Shown here: piece after piece, positions 12,040-23,172 of the stretch | Layout of the letters: each line of letters begins with the position of its first letter | How positions within the stretch are numbered: the first letter of the stretch is position 1 | Source of the DNA: Pleurodeles waltl | Lineage: Eukaryota > Chordata > Amphibia > Caudata > Salamandridae | Direction of reading: 5' to 3' | Length of the DNA: 64,000 bases | NCBI RefSeq assembly: GCF_031143425.1 | Contig: NC_090437.1 | Coordinates: 851,025,978-851,089,977, forward strand | Program-made: the position numbers and the translations under genes | Notes under the pieces: generated by a model | What the model saw: only the letters and a program-made list of their open reading frames with translations | Told to the model about the DNA's origin: nothing | Databases searched by the model: none

Positions 12040-13590
12040 GTAGGGGTGTGGTTGTTAATCCCGCTAATTTCTGGCATAAAGGGACAAGGGCCTTGACCCT
12101 GTCCTAGACCTCCAGTCCCTCAATCTGTTCCTCAAGAAGGAAAAATTCAAATTTTCACTCTGGCTCAGGTCCTATTTGCCCTGGACCCAGGAGACTGGAT
12201 AGTAGCGTTGGACTTGCGGGACGCCTATTTCCATATTCCCATCCTGCCTGCCCACAGACAATACATGCAGTTCATGGTAGGCCACAAGCATTTTCAGTTT
12301 ACCATGTTCCTCTTTGGCCTTACCAGCGCCCATCGGGTGTTCACCAAAGTGATGGTGGGCGTCGTAGCTCATCAGCGCAGATCAGGGGTTTAATTCTTCC
12401 CCTACCTTGATGACTGGCTGTTTAAGGAAGGCTCATGCCAGGCTGTCGTCTCCCACCTCCAGACTACTGCAGATCTCTTGAATTAGCTAGGGTTCACTAT
12501 AAACGTGCAAAGTCAAACCTAACTCTCTCTCATACGCTCCCCTTCATCAGAGCTGTTCTGGACACAGTATAGTTTTGGGCCTACTCTCCTGAGCAGTGAC
12601 TCCAGGATATTCAGGCTATGATACCGATGTTTCAGCCTCTATCCTGGATTTCGGTGGGAGTGAATCGGAGGCTGCTGGGCCTCATGGTCTCCTGCATCCT
12701 GCTGGTGACACATGCCAGATCGCATATGCAGTCTCTGCAGTGGGTCCTGAAGTTCCAGTAGGCGCAGCATCAGGGGGATCTCTCCCACATGGTCCAAATC
12801 TCAGAGGGAACTGTGCAACATATGCAGTGGTGGCACTTGGACTGCAATTGGGTCAGAGGCAGATCTTTCTCCCTAACCAGATCTGACAGTGGTGACAGGT
12901 GCATCACTCTTGGGATGAGGCAGCCACATGGAAGAGGCAGAGATCAGATCAGGCTCCACATCAATCTTTTGGAGCTCCGGGCGATCAGGCTGGCACTGAA
13001 AGCATTCCTTCCCTCTCTCAAAGAGAAAGTAGTACAAGTGTTCACAGACAACACCACTACCATGCGGTACTGCAACAAGCAAGGACGAGGTGGAGTTGTG
13101 AACCCTCTGTCAAGAGGGTCTGTGACTCCGGACATGGCTGGAACATCAGGACATTTCCCTGGTGGTTCAACACCTGGCAGGCTTTCTGAAACAAGAGCGG
13201 ACAAACTCAGCCAGCAATGCCTGGTCGATCACAAATAACATCTCCATCCGAAGGTGGCGCAAGGTCTCTTTCAGCAGTGGGGAGTGAATTGGTTAGATAT
13301 GCTCTCCTCCACAGAGAACACACGACAGCTGTTTTGCACATTCGAGTTCCCAAGGCAGAACTCGTTCAGGGACACTTTTTGTCTCAAGTGGAACTCAGGG
13401 CTCCTGTACACCTTTCCGCCCATACTACTTCTACCCAGAGTTCTCAAGAAGATCAAGAACGACCAGGCCCAAATAATCCTTATGGCTCTGGACTGGGCAC
13501 TAAGAATCCTGTATCCCGAGCTGTTGAGCATAGCCATTGATCCTCCAATCAGACTGCCCCTTCTGGAGGATCTTCCATTGCAGTAGCAGG
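12040..13590 (+). pseudogene. DIRS reverse transcriptase-RNase H remnant
   Basis: RT motif A is LDLRDAYFHIPILPAHRQYM (12208 onward, catalytic Asp present). Then comes FTMFLFGLTSAHRVFTKVM (motif B) and, after an in-frame stop, FFPYLDDWLFKEG (about 12394-12432; motif C as YLDD). RNase H follows: LLELRAIRLALKAFLPSL, then VFTDNTTTMRYCNKQ (12969-13083), with the catalytic Glu and Asp visible. The conserved post-RH block FRDTFCLKWNSGLLYTFPP and AQIILMALDW (13254-13586) is characteristic of DIRS1. Frames switch at least five times, so no protein is made. Confidence 0.9.
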
Positions 13591-13778
13591 GGATGGTTCT
13601 CCTCCAAAACCTGTCTAGTCTCCGCCTTTTTGCGTGGAGAATGAGCAATGGCAGCTGACAGCTTTTGATCTTCCGCTTAAAGTCTGTAACTTTATCTTGG
13701 CAGCCAAGCTTCCCGCCACCAAAACGGTAAACGTCGGCTGATGGAACAAATTTATGGCATGGTGCACAGACAGGTCTG

Positions 13779-15457
13779 CAGGGATGTGAAATTCTTATCG
13801 CCTGACGCACGGGACATATTGTGTGGGGTCAAGGGCAACAAGCTTTTATGTTTTTTTGTCCTTGGGACAAGTAGGCCCAACCCCCTGCAGCACAAACCAT
13901 TTGGCTGCCAGTTTACAGAGAAGGGAACTGTCTGCAGTTGAGGTAATATGTGTCCATATGTTAATGCTGTTCAAACTTGTATTTATGGTTCATTAATGTA
14001 AAGCCATAATTATTAGGGTGAGCGGTGTAAATAAACGTTTTAAGGTGACACTGCACTACTGAAAATGAAAAAATAAAGTTTACACATATGTTTGAAAAGT
14101 CTAACAATATGAGGCTAAGTATAATGCTCCCAAAATGCTTTCTGATTAGATGCAAATGCTTGCAGAAGGCTGTAAGCTAGAGTGATGATTCTTTGCTTTC
14201 AAAATAAAATGTTCAGGAAAAAATGCAAGTAGGAAAAGAAAATGTTTCGCTACTATGAAATTTTAGGTGCTATTTCTTTGAAGCATCATTTGGTAAAATA
14301 TGTTGATGCATGCTAGTAGTTCCAAAAAGTATTCCTAACAGAAAATCAGTGTAATCATTTTCAACAGGATTATGGGAAGCATGAAAATAAACAGGTACTG
14401 GCAAAGCCAACCGATCCCACATTTTGTTGTGAGTCTTTTGATTTCATCAATGTGTGTCTTGTTTTGACATGGTTTTGTAACACTTTATTGTTCTGGGATC
14501 TTCCAGTCCCTCACCAGTGTAACAAACACTGGCAAAAAGAAAAAAACGTTTTGGTCTCAAAAAGCACACATTGACACCAGTGGCGTAACAAGGCTCTTGC
14601 AGCCCCTCTTGCGGGGGGGGCCGTCTGATTTTGTTACGCCACTAATTGCCACAGTAGTTCCTGGCACTGAACAAAACTACGTTGTGTGCCAATATGCTTC
14701 TTGTAGAAGAGCAGAATGCGATCACTCACAGTAAAGCCAGCCGATCGATGGAGAATGGAAGTTTAATAAAAAACAAAATGTCTTTGTTAACACCAGTCCC
14801 AATTAGGGACCCTTCTCTAAAAGAAAGTCACAAAAGTGCACCCATGGTATATGTCTTTGAATTAGTGGTTTTCATGAATTCACAAGAACTTACAGAAGTA
14901 AACCAGGAAACTGTACTCCTTGAAAATATTTGCGAACTGTATTTTAGCACAAGCAAATATGCATGTGTAGATTTGCTCTTGTGAAAATCTGTTGAGCGTT
15001 TACAAGTTCATTTTCCCTCCAGCTACTTTTTTCCCAACCCTGAAAGAACTTCTACTTCTGCCATCTTCAGGAGTAAATTTCCAACCTTTCTCATTATGAG
15101 AAAATATTAGAGAAGAGCTGGTGAAAATCTTTAAAACATGATAGTACGTTTTCAGACTCAAAGGCATTATAACCCTGGAACTATTGCTTACTGCTTCCTC
15201 CAGCCCCAGTATGTAAAATATGCAGAAAAGTAGCAAAATAAGGAAATTGCTACAGTAGGACTTTGATATTGCAAGTATTCAAACCCTACTATAGTAATAG
15301 CTCTGGCATAATCAGAGAGGATATTACCAGAGCTCTTACATAATGAAATTGCTGCCATAATTTTTCGCTGCACTACATGGCATCAAAGGGACAGGTAGAT
15401 TTAAGAAGCAACCTGTCCCATGGACAAGTAGATATTTTATTAAATTCCACACTCCTG
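13779..15457. mobile_element. hAT-like element copy 2, complete, 1.68 kb
   Basis: The left end CAGGGATGTGAAATTCTTAT and right end ATTCCACACTCCTG form inverted hAT-type termini. Internally it matches copy 1 on both sides of the DIRS insertion: 13779-14550 with 9296-10058, and 14551-15335 with 16862-17542. Flanks CAGGTCTG and AAGTCTGT give a shifted 8-bp duplication (AGGTCTGC/AAGTCTGT, 6 of 8). No transposase is seen. It separates the DIRS RNase H from the recombinase. Near the right end are repeated GGACAAGTAGATATTTTA-like segments. Confidence 0.85.
14578..14644. mobile_element. 67-bp micro-hAT inserted in hAT copy 2
   Basis: CAGTGGCGTAACAA at the left is the inverse of TTGTTACGCCACTA at the right, differing at the last base. 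The flanks are ATTGACAC (14570-14577) and ATTGCCAC (14645-14652), an 8-bp duplication with one difference. Copy 1 of the host element has the empty site ATTGCTAC at the same place (about 16884-16891). The interior is only a G-run and a short spacer. Confidence 0.85.
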
Positions 15458-16411
15458 AAGTCTGTTGACTCCCTTTCTGCTCCTCTCTCTGAGGTCCTGT
15501 TGTTAATACTTTCTTTGGCCCAGCAGGGCTCTGCTTTGGGCACCCTCAAAGGTTATTTGTGTGTTATCTCTGCTTTTTTAAGATTATCTGACCAACCCTC
15601 CTTGTTTAAATATCCTATTGTTAGTAGATTCCTGAATGGTCTTAACCACGTTTCCTCCTTCACCATTCATAATGCCCCAATGGGATTTTAATCTGGTTCT
15701 TACTTTCCAAATGTGCGCTGCTTTTGAGCAACTTCTTAACTGTCTACTCAGGCTTCTGACATAAAAAAAAAAAAAATCCTTCCTTGTGGCCATCACTTCT
15801 GCCTGCAAGGCGATTGAGCAGTCGGCACCGTCCTCCCATCTATCCTGACAAGGTGGTGCTTTCCACTAGGGGTTTCTTTTTGACATTAGGTGGTCACACC
15901 CTTTCATGTAGGTCAATCCATCACCTTGCCTACATTTTAAGCACCCTCACATCCTTCTAAGGAAGAGGAGAGGCTCCACCGCTTGGACCCAAAAAGAGCA
16001 TTTGGTGTTCTATCTTGATCATACCAAAGAGTTCTGGATGGATGATCAATTCTTGGTTATGTGGGTGCAAAGAAAGGATGGGCAGTGCAGAAGAGAACTA
16101 TGTCCAGATGGGATGTTCTCTGCATTAAAATGTGCTACGCATTGGCTAAAAAGCTACCCCTGGAGGGTTTGCGCGCTCATGCTACCAGAGTAACAGCTGC
16201 AACCACTGAGTTAGCATGCGGATTTCCCGTCCTGGACATCTGTTACGCAGCAATGTGGGCATCACTGCACCCATTCACCAAACACCACTGCCTGGACAGT
16301 TTGGCCCAGAGGGACAAGTGCTTTGCCTGTTCAGTCCTGCAGGACTTCCTAGTAAGATATTGGTTCACAGACCCTCCCCTGGGGATATTACTGCTTGGGT
16401 ATCTGTTCTAA
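15458..16411 (+). pseudogene. DIRS tyrosine recombinase remnant
   Basis: The N-terminal part is at 15458-15691 (SVDSLSAPLSEVLLLILSL, then GTLKGYLCVISAFLRL). The catalytic part is at 16061-16411, with RAHATR giving the HxxR box (His at 16178-16180, Arg at 16187-16189), followed by AAMWASLHPFTKHHCLD. Related recombinases have F-Y-x-L-D at the end of this block; here the nucleophile position reads His (CAC at 16286-16288). The start of the recombinase domain lies before hAT copy 2, around 13690-13778 (ILAAKLPATKT). The enzyme would integrate the circular DNA form. Frameshifts and the lost Tyr make it inactive. Confidence 0.8.
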
Positions 16412-16530
16412 GGTAAGGAATCTATCTGTCTCTATCAGATGAACAAGTTACTTACCTTCGGTAACATCTTATCTGGTAGAGACATATCCTAGTTGCAGAT
16501 TCCTTACCGACCCACCTATCTTCCCCACTG
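16395..16530 (+). repeat. DIRS internal complementary region
   Basis: Two facing copies of the terminal repeat edge lie next to each other: GGTAAGGAATCTATCTGTCT and, inverted, TCTGGTAGAGACATATCCTA followed by GTTGCAGATTCCTTACC. In DIRS elements this region is complementary to both termini and templates completion of the circle. Confidence 0.75.
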
Positions 16531-16754
16531 TGCAAACTGATTTCTAGGGACAGGGACTTCCCTTTCAGGGCACCAATGGTCAGTGTTCTCCATGGGTCTG
16601 CGCTTCTGGTATGGAAATTTGTGAAAAGAAACTGGGGTCAGTGTGCCGGAGTGGCACCTGTATAGGTCCCGTGATGTCATATCCAGCGAGCAAGACGCCA
16701 ATGACATAGCCGACCAACACCACCTAATGGCACACCGGGGTATTGCTTGAGAAA

Positions 16755-16861
16755 AATCTCGAGATTCAGACTGATGCCTGGAGAAATTCGAAAGTATGGA
16801 ATGTGCAACTAGAATATTACTCTACCAGATAAGGCGTTACCAAACGGCAAGTAACTTGTTC
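16755..16861 (-). repeat. DIRS right inverted terminal repeat
   Basis: Read on the minus strand it begins GAACAAGTTACTTGCCGTTT and continues TTATCTGGTAGAGTAATATT, then CTAGTTGCACATTCCATACT. It pairs with 10059-10140 and, for the outer part, with the internal complementary region. Confidence 0.8.
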
Positions 16862-17542
16862 TTTTGGTCTCAAAAAGCACACATTGCTACAGTAGTTCCT
16901 GGCACGGAACAAAACTACTTTTTGTGCCAATATGCTCCTTGTGAAAGAGCAGAATGCTATCACTCACAGTAAAACAAGCTGATAGAAAGATAGTGAAATG
17001 GAATTTTATTAAAAACAAAAACAAAATGTCTTAGTTAAAAAAAGTCACAAAAAGACACCCATGGTATATGTCATTGCATTAGTGGCTTTCATGAATTCAC
17101 AAGAGTTTACAGAAATAGACCAGGAAATCATACTCTTAGAAAATATTTGTGAACTGTACTTTAGCACGAGCAAACATGCATGTGTAGATATGCTCATGTG
17201 AAAATCTATTGAGGGTTTAAAAATTCACTTTCCTTCCAACCACTTTTTCCCCCTCCATGGAAGAACTTCTATTTCTGCCCTTGTCAGAAGTAAATTTCCA
17301 ACCTTTCTCAGTATGGGAAAGGAATAGAGAAGAGGTGGTGAAAATCCTTAAAACACGCATGTTAGTAGGTTTGCGCAGACACAAAGACATTCCAGCCCTG
17401 CAACTATTACTTACTGGTTCCTCCAACCCTGTATGTAGTTCTAAAGCACAGTGGCAAAATAAGGAAATTGCTAGTATTCAGGCCCTATTATATATTTAGC
17501 CCTGGCATAATCAGAGAGGCTATTATCAGAGCTCTTACAAAA
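16862..17542. mobile_element. hAT-like element copy 1, right part (end lost)
   Basis: It resumes at TTTTGGTCTCAAAAAGCACA, collinear with copy 2 from 14551, and tracks it to GAGCTCTTACA (about 17542). The last ~120 bp of the element, including the ACACTCCTG terminus, are missing and other sequence follows. The micro-hAT of copy 2 is absent here, giving the empty site. Confidence 0.85.
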
Positions 17543-18722
17543 TGCAGGCATAGAAAAATAATAGAACTATTGCTAGACCGACAATGCTCTTGACCCATAA
17601 ATTCGTTTCAAATTATGTAATCTGGGCAAGTATTTTAAATCACTGAGCTTCTATTTTCTTCACCATCACATTTGATAGCACTTTTAAACTTGATAGTGCA
17701 GCAAAAAGCTTCTGTTTAATAGACTAAATGTTTGTTCCATATATAATACAAATCTAGCCGCATACAGGATACACGATCCCTGGCTTGCCTCTTAGTCAGG
17801 GCCAATGGAATTATGCGATTGTGTAACTGTGACGATTTGAGCATAATTATACATTTGCCACATAATCCATTATCTGCTACATAATCTACAGATTTCAACA
17901 AAAAACATGTTTCTAGTTGAAATGGTTAAAGTTACTAAATATGTTACGACATGTCTTGCTGTGCAGTGAAAGGCTCTTAGCAAAGCTGGACGGTCACCTT
18001 TCTGTTGCTTATTGATATATTTGGGTGTTAAATTGGTACTTATGACGTGCCCACAATGCCCAGTTGTGTTACCAAGTTTAAAATGACAAAATAATGAAGT
18101 AATATTATTGCAAAATGTGCCACATTATGCCTCATAATTTGCCTTTCCTTTCCACATAATATACTCAACCCTGCCACGTAATTTGGACCTCCACTGCTGC
18201 ATAAGTTCAGTGGCACTGCTCTTAGTTCATTGCCATTGGGGCAGGGCAAGACTGTTTCTCTAATCATGGTTCAACACTATCACTTTTAATGAAGATGTAA
18301 CCCAAGCATGAAATGGTAGCGCACTGTAATTTCTAATCAGCACAATTAAATTAAAATAGCCACAACATTTCCAAGTGACATGCGATTTTCCTGATAAAAG
18401 AATATAGTGTACAAACAGTAATGTTTGGAAATCGAGTTTCTGCACATATTTGTCATTTGGACATCACCAAGTAAAGTTTTCTGATTTGTTCTGCTTCTAT
18501 TTAAACCACTGCATCACACCTCTGAATTACACACAAACAAAAAAAAGAGTGCATTTGTAATTCCTGATATATTTTGAAAAATGTGCACTATCTATTTACA
18601 AGTTATTTAAATGCTGTGTGTTATATAAAACAAACTGACACCCTAAAGCCTTTTGTTGCAAAATGATTGTCAAATAGCTCACTTTACAAATCGTCTAAGT
18701 GTAGTAAAAAAAAAAGTAAACT
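17543..18722. other. Intron sequence, nothing recognised
   Basis: AT-rich DNA with no supported gene or repeat boundary. A short A-run lies just left of the L1-like element. Confidence 0.5.
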
Positions 18723-19019
18723 ATTTTTTATGGATCAAATCTGTTTATTAATATATTTCAATGTAAACATTATATATATATATAACACTACAAAATGAGA
18801 CCAATGCCACAGCATACAATGTGTTCTATATAAAGCAGTAAGGCAAAGAAAACCTAAGTAGTAAGAGAAAAGTAAGAAGAAAAATAAGGAAAAAGAACAT
18901 CAAACGCAGTTTCCCCTCTGTTGGCCTACATGGTGGCGGCAGTATTTTACATCCCCAGGACTTGGGTCTGCATAATCATGGCTCCGGACACGAATAAACG
19001 CAGCCCACCCCTTCCCACT

Positions 19020-22000
19020 CTAAATCAACTTCAGAACCCTCAAGTAAGTTGGACACGTCAGAGCCGTGAACTCCGTCGACAATATCTGCAAGAATGGTCG
19101 CCACAATTCCTTAAACTCATCCCCATTCTGCAAAGAGGACAGAGTAAGCTTTTCCATGGCGAGAATGAACCATAGCTTTTGAAGCCATAGTGTTAGCGAC
19201 GGAATCTGGTCAGACCCCCACAACTGAGCTACAACTGAGTAGCTGCATTTAATGCTAAGGCCATCTGTATACCTTTCATTGATCTCAAAGGGAAGGTAAG
19301 CTCATTGGGTAGACCCAGCAAGACGTATGCAGGAAATCTAGGTATCTGAGTGTCAAAAGCTGAGTCAAGAGTGTCCAAGATACTTTCCCCAATACCGATG
19401 GAGCTTAGGGCAATGCCATAGGAGATGTGCAAGCGAACCGGCCATCCCGCACCCTCTCCAGAACAAGTCTGACTTAGCAGGATCCCAGACATGAATCCTT
19501 GCCGGGGTATAGTACCAGTAGGACGCCACCTTATAAGCTGACTCTGTTCCTGCCGCGTTGTAAGCAGTGTGGTGTGTTCTGTAAAAGATACTCTCCCACT
19601 CCTCCTCCGAGAGCTCTCTTTCCAGCTCCCTCTCCCATCTCAGCTGACCCTTAGTTTTGGGAGGTCGGGGCCCCCCCTCGCAGGAGAGCATAAAGCTCGG
19701 AGATCAATCGCTTGTCATCTTTTTTTGTTATAATCCATTTTTCGAATGGTGTTAAGGGCCTATCTATTGATGGTCTATTGGCACGCGACAGGGCCCAGTG
19801 TCGGATCTGATAATACATCATCCTGTCCGCCTCCGCCAGGCCGTATTTCTCCCTCATCTGGCCAAAGGGAATCACACCATGTTCATCAAAGAAACAGCCA
19901 ACACTTTTACAACCCCCCCGCGTACCAACGACGAAGTGCCTCAACCTGAAGACCCGGCCGGAAGTCAGGATTCGCCCCCAGAGGGGTCATTGGATACAGA
20001 AAGGTCGTCAGGCTCACGCGTCTGGCCAAATGGTCCCATATTTGCATCAACACTTCCGTGACCGGGGACACATATAACCCGCAGGCTCTATGACGGCACC
20101 TCAACCAGGGCTCTTTCCAAATATGCCCGCCACCGCCTGGTCCATGAAACACCAGTGCTTCTCGGAGGACGGACGGTTCCACTCTAGTAGGAAACGCAGT
20201 TGTGCGGCCTGAAAGTATCGCAGGAGACAAGGAACAGCCAGTCCCCCCTCCCGCTTAGGGCGATACATCAGTCGTCGCGGTAGCCTCGCCGCCTTCCCCT
20301 CCCATATAAATCTTAGACCCGTCGTCTGAAGGACTGCAATTGTTCGCGGCGGGGGTTCCACTGGGAGTGCCTGAAAAACGTACAACACTCTTGGCAGGAT
20401 AGTCATCTTAACGGCCGCCACCCGGCCCAACCAGGACAATTTAAGCCTCCCCAACTCTCCAGATCGCGCTGAACCTCCAGCGTCAGCTTCTCATATCATA
20501 ATTCAACGACGCCGTACAGGCAACTGTCGGGCCCAACTCCACTCCCAAATATGGGAGGTTTGAGAAAGACCAGATAAAGGGGAAGCGGTCCCTCAAATCC
20601 CTTTCGTGTTCAGCGCTAATAAACCTGCTGATCGCTTGCGACTTTAGCATGTTGATTCGAAAACCCGAGACCCGTCCAAAATCCTCAAGCACATGCATTA
20701 GCGCAAGGAGCGAGGTCGGCCATGGTAAGGATCACATCATCCGCGTACAAGGAGATGAGATGTTTATCACCCCCGAATCTGAGGCCCTCAATCCGAGGGT
20801 CATCACCGAGCCGCTGAGACAACAGTTCCATATATAAAGCAAACAAAAGGGGTGAGAGGGGGCACCCCTGCCGTGTTCCTCTTTGAACCGAAAAAGGCAA
20901 AGAAAACGTCCGTTAACCCGTACCGCCGCACGAGGTGCTTGGTAGATGCATCGAATCCAGGCCATGAATCCAGGGCCCAACCCGAAACACTCTAGCGCCT
21001 TAAACAGATACGGCCAATGAACCCTGTCAAACACCTTTTCAGCATCGACAGACAGGAAAAGTGCCTCCCTTCTAGAGCGTTCCGTCTTGTCTAATAGATG
21101 GAGCAGTCGTTTGGTATTATCGCTACACTGTCTACGCGGTGTAAAACCTGCTTGATCCGGTCAACCAAGCCAGGCATATAGTAGTTTAGACGGTGCGCCA
21201 GTACGCCAGTGAACAGCTTAGTGTCAATATTTAGGAGCGAGATCGGCCTGTATGAAGCACAATCTACGGGGTCCTTCCTGGGCTTCGGGATCACTACAAT
21301 GGTGGCATCAAGCATGCTAGGTGTAAGGGTCCCCGTGCTTCGAAAGGAGTTAAAAAGTCGCACCAAGAGTGGAACGAGTTCCGTGCAGAAGGTCTTGTAA
21401 AAAAGTGCATAGAAGCCGTCCGGCCAAGGCGACTTCCCGGACTGCATGCGCAAGATTGCTGATATAACCTCTTCCGCCCTTATAGGTTGCTCCAAAGAGA
21501 TCGAATCCCCCTCCGGCATAGGCGTAATTGCGACACCCTCCAGAAAGCTCTCTGGAGAAGAAGAATCGGACTCCTCCGCCTGATATAAAGCCTTATAGAA
21601 CATTGCAAAGGCGTCCGCTATTTGGTCACTTGTGCGTGCCTCAGCCCCCGAGGGGGAGCGGACCATTTGTATCAATGACGCCATTCGCTGTGCTCACAGC
21701 CTATGTGCCAGCAGTTTCCCACATTTATTACTACCCACATAGTACTTGTGTTTGAGGCGCGCCACCGCATATTCTGCCCTGTCCCAATCCAGCGCTCTCA
21801 GCTGTTTTCTTTCTTTCTCCAACTCGCGCCAGACCCTCGGGGCTCCAGTGCGTTTATGTGAACGCTCCAGCTCACTCACCTGCCGCTCAAGTTCTGCTCT
21901 CAGGAGTCTCCTTGCCCTATTATCTCTAGCCGAGAGCGACATCACCTCCCCCTAACGACTGCCTTCAGTGCTTCCCACAGCGCTGCCTTGCTAGTGGACC

Positions 22001-22829
22001 CATCGTCATTCCGATCGAGGTAGTCTATTATAACCTTCCGGATCTCTTGCACTGTTGCATCATTCAGGAGCATTGAGTCCTTAAACTGCCAGCCCGCCGC
22101 ACTCACTCTTTCGGTGTTCGTGTGAACGACCACAGTAACCGGGGCATGGTCCGAAAGAGACCGAGGCTCGATCAATGGGTCCCCAATCCGGGGAAGAAGT
22201 TCCTGCGAAGCCAAGAAGAGGTCTAGGCGAGCGTATGTCTTAGTCGCTGCCGAGTAGAAGGAATAATCTCGTAATGTGGGATGAACCCTACGCCACGCGT
22301 CCACCAAGCCACATTCATTCAGCCAATGACTGCCAGCCTCAGTTATGGACCCCGTCTGCCCCCACCTATGGCCCGAACGATCCAGCCCCCCATCCATCAC
22401 TAGGTTGAAATCCCCCCCCAACCAGAATAACACCATCTGGAGATTGCAACAGCGGGGTCAAGGCTCGTTTTAGAAAAGCTTCCTGCTGAGAGTTAGGCGC
22501 ATACAAAGAAGCAATGGTGAAGGAAAAGCCCCCCAACCTCAGTCGCATGGCCAGAAGCCTCCCCGGTATCTCATGGAGCTTGGACACCACCTCGCCCGGG
22601 AATGAGCGCGCCAGAAGAATCTCCACCCCGCGTGCTTTGTTGTAACCGAGGACCAGAACTGTCTAGGGAACCACCTAGAGCGCATACAGTAGATATCTAT
22701 CGGAACAAGATGGGTCTCCTGAAGCAAGCATTTATGACAGCCTGACCTCTCTAGGGCGGACAGGACGGCCAACCTCTTAGTAGGGTTATAGAGCCCGTGG
22801 ACGTTCAAGCTCATACATTTAAAAAGCAT
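19020..22829 (-). pseudogene. L1-like ORF2: endonuclease and reverse transcriptase
   Basis: AP-endonuclease domain: SLNVHGLYNP at the start, LLQETHL (catalytic Glu), GGDFNLVMD (about 22420-22395) and RSLSDHAPVTV (catalytic Asp-His). RT: YRPISLLNIDTKLF, then FDRVHWPYLF (motif A), RGTRQGCPLSPLLFALYME (motif B), and SLYADDVIL with YADD at 20747-20736. Near the C-terminus LFWRGCG and SLAHLLWHCPKLHRYW form the Cys/His knuckle of L1 proteins, and the last block reads LWFILAMEKLTLSSLQNGDE. The span is 1,270 codons, the normal length, but the frame changes repeatedly between 22600 and 19200. The protein would nick target DNA and prime reverse transcription. Confidence 0.92.
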
Positions 22830-23172
22830 GGACTAAATTAAGAGTTGGAAGCAAAGAAGAGGATAAAGTGCCAGAGGGAGGCCCCGGTGCCATATCCACC
22901 CCACCTGTATCCACAAGCCCTGAGATAAACTCCATGTAGATGCCAATCCCGCCAGGAAACCCAACAATAAGTAACCAACACGCACAACAGGTGCACAAAA
23001 TATGAGTCCTCGCGCATCTTTTTTCACGAGGTAAGGTTTCCAAACGGCAGTAGAACCAGTCATGTGTGATAAACCACGTCCATCACCCCCGCCGCCCCGA
23101 CCCCCTCCAACGGCCGACATGCCGTTCACAGCAAGGTCAGTCACCAAACAGGACACTTCCGGGCACTCTTCT

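Larger units (their letters stand above)
10059..16861 (+). mobile_element. DIRS-like tyrosine-recombinase retrotransposon, decayed
   Basis: It carries gag, RT, RNase H and tyrosine-recombinase remnants on the plus strand between inverted terminal repeats. Left TTATCTGGTAGTGACTTCTA (10059) is the inverse of the right end at about 16834-16800. The right repeat extends about 28 bp further than the left, so the left end is clipped. An internal complementary region lies at about 16395-16530. It sits in hAT copy 1 and holds hAT copy 2 between RNase H and recombinase. Without copy 2 (1,679 bp) it is about 5.1 kb, usual for the group. DIRS elements integrate through a circular intermediate and the recombinase. 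Confidence 0.9.

Noticed and set aside
13271..13810. 179-residue open frame on the minus strand
   Set aside because: Antisense to the DIRS RNase H and post-RH block, whose plus-strand translation has clear family signal.
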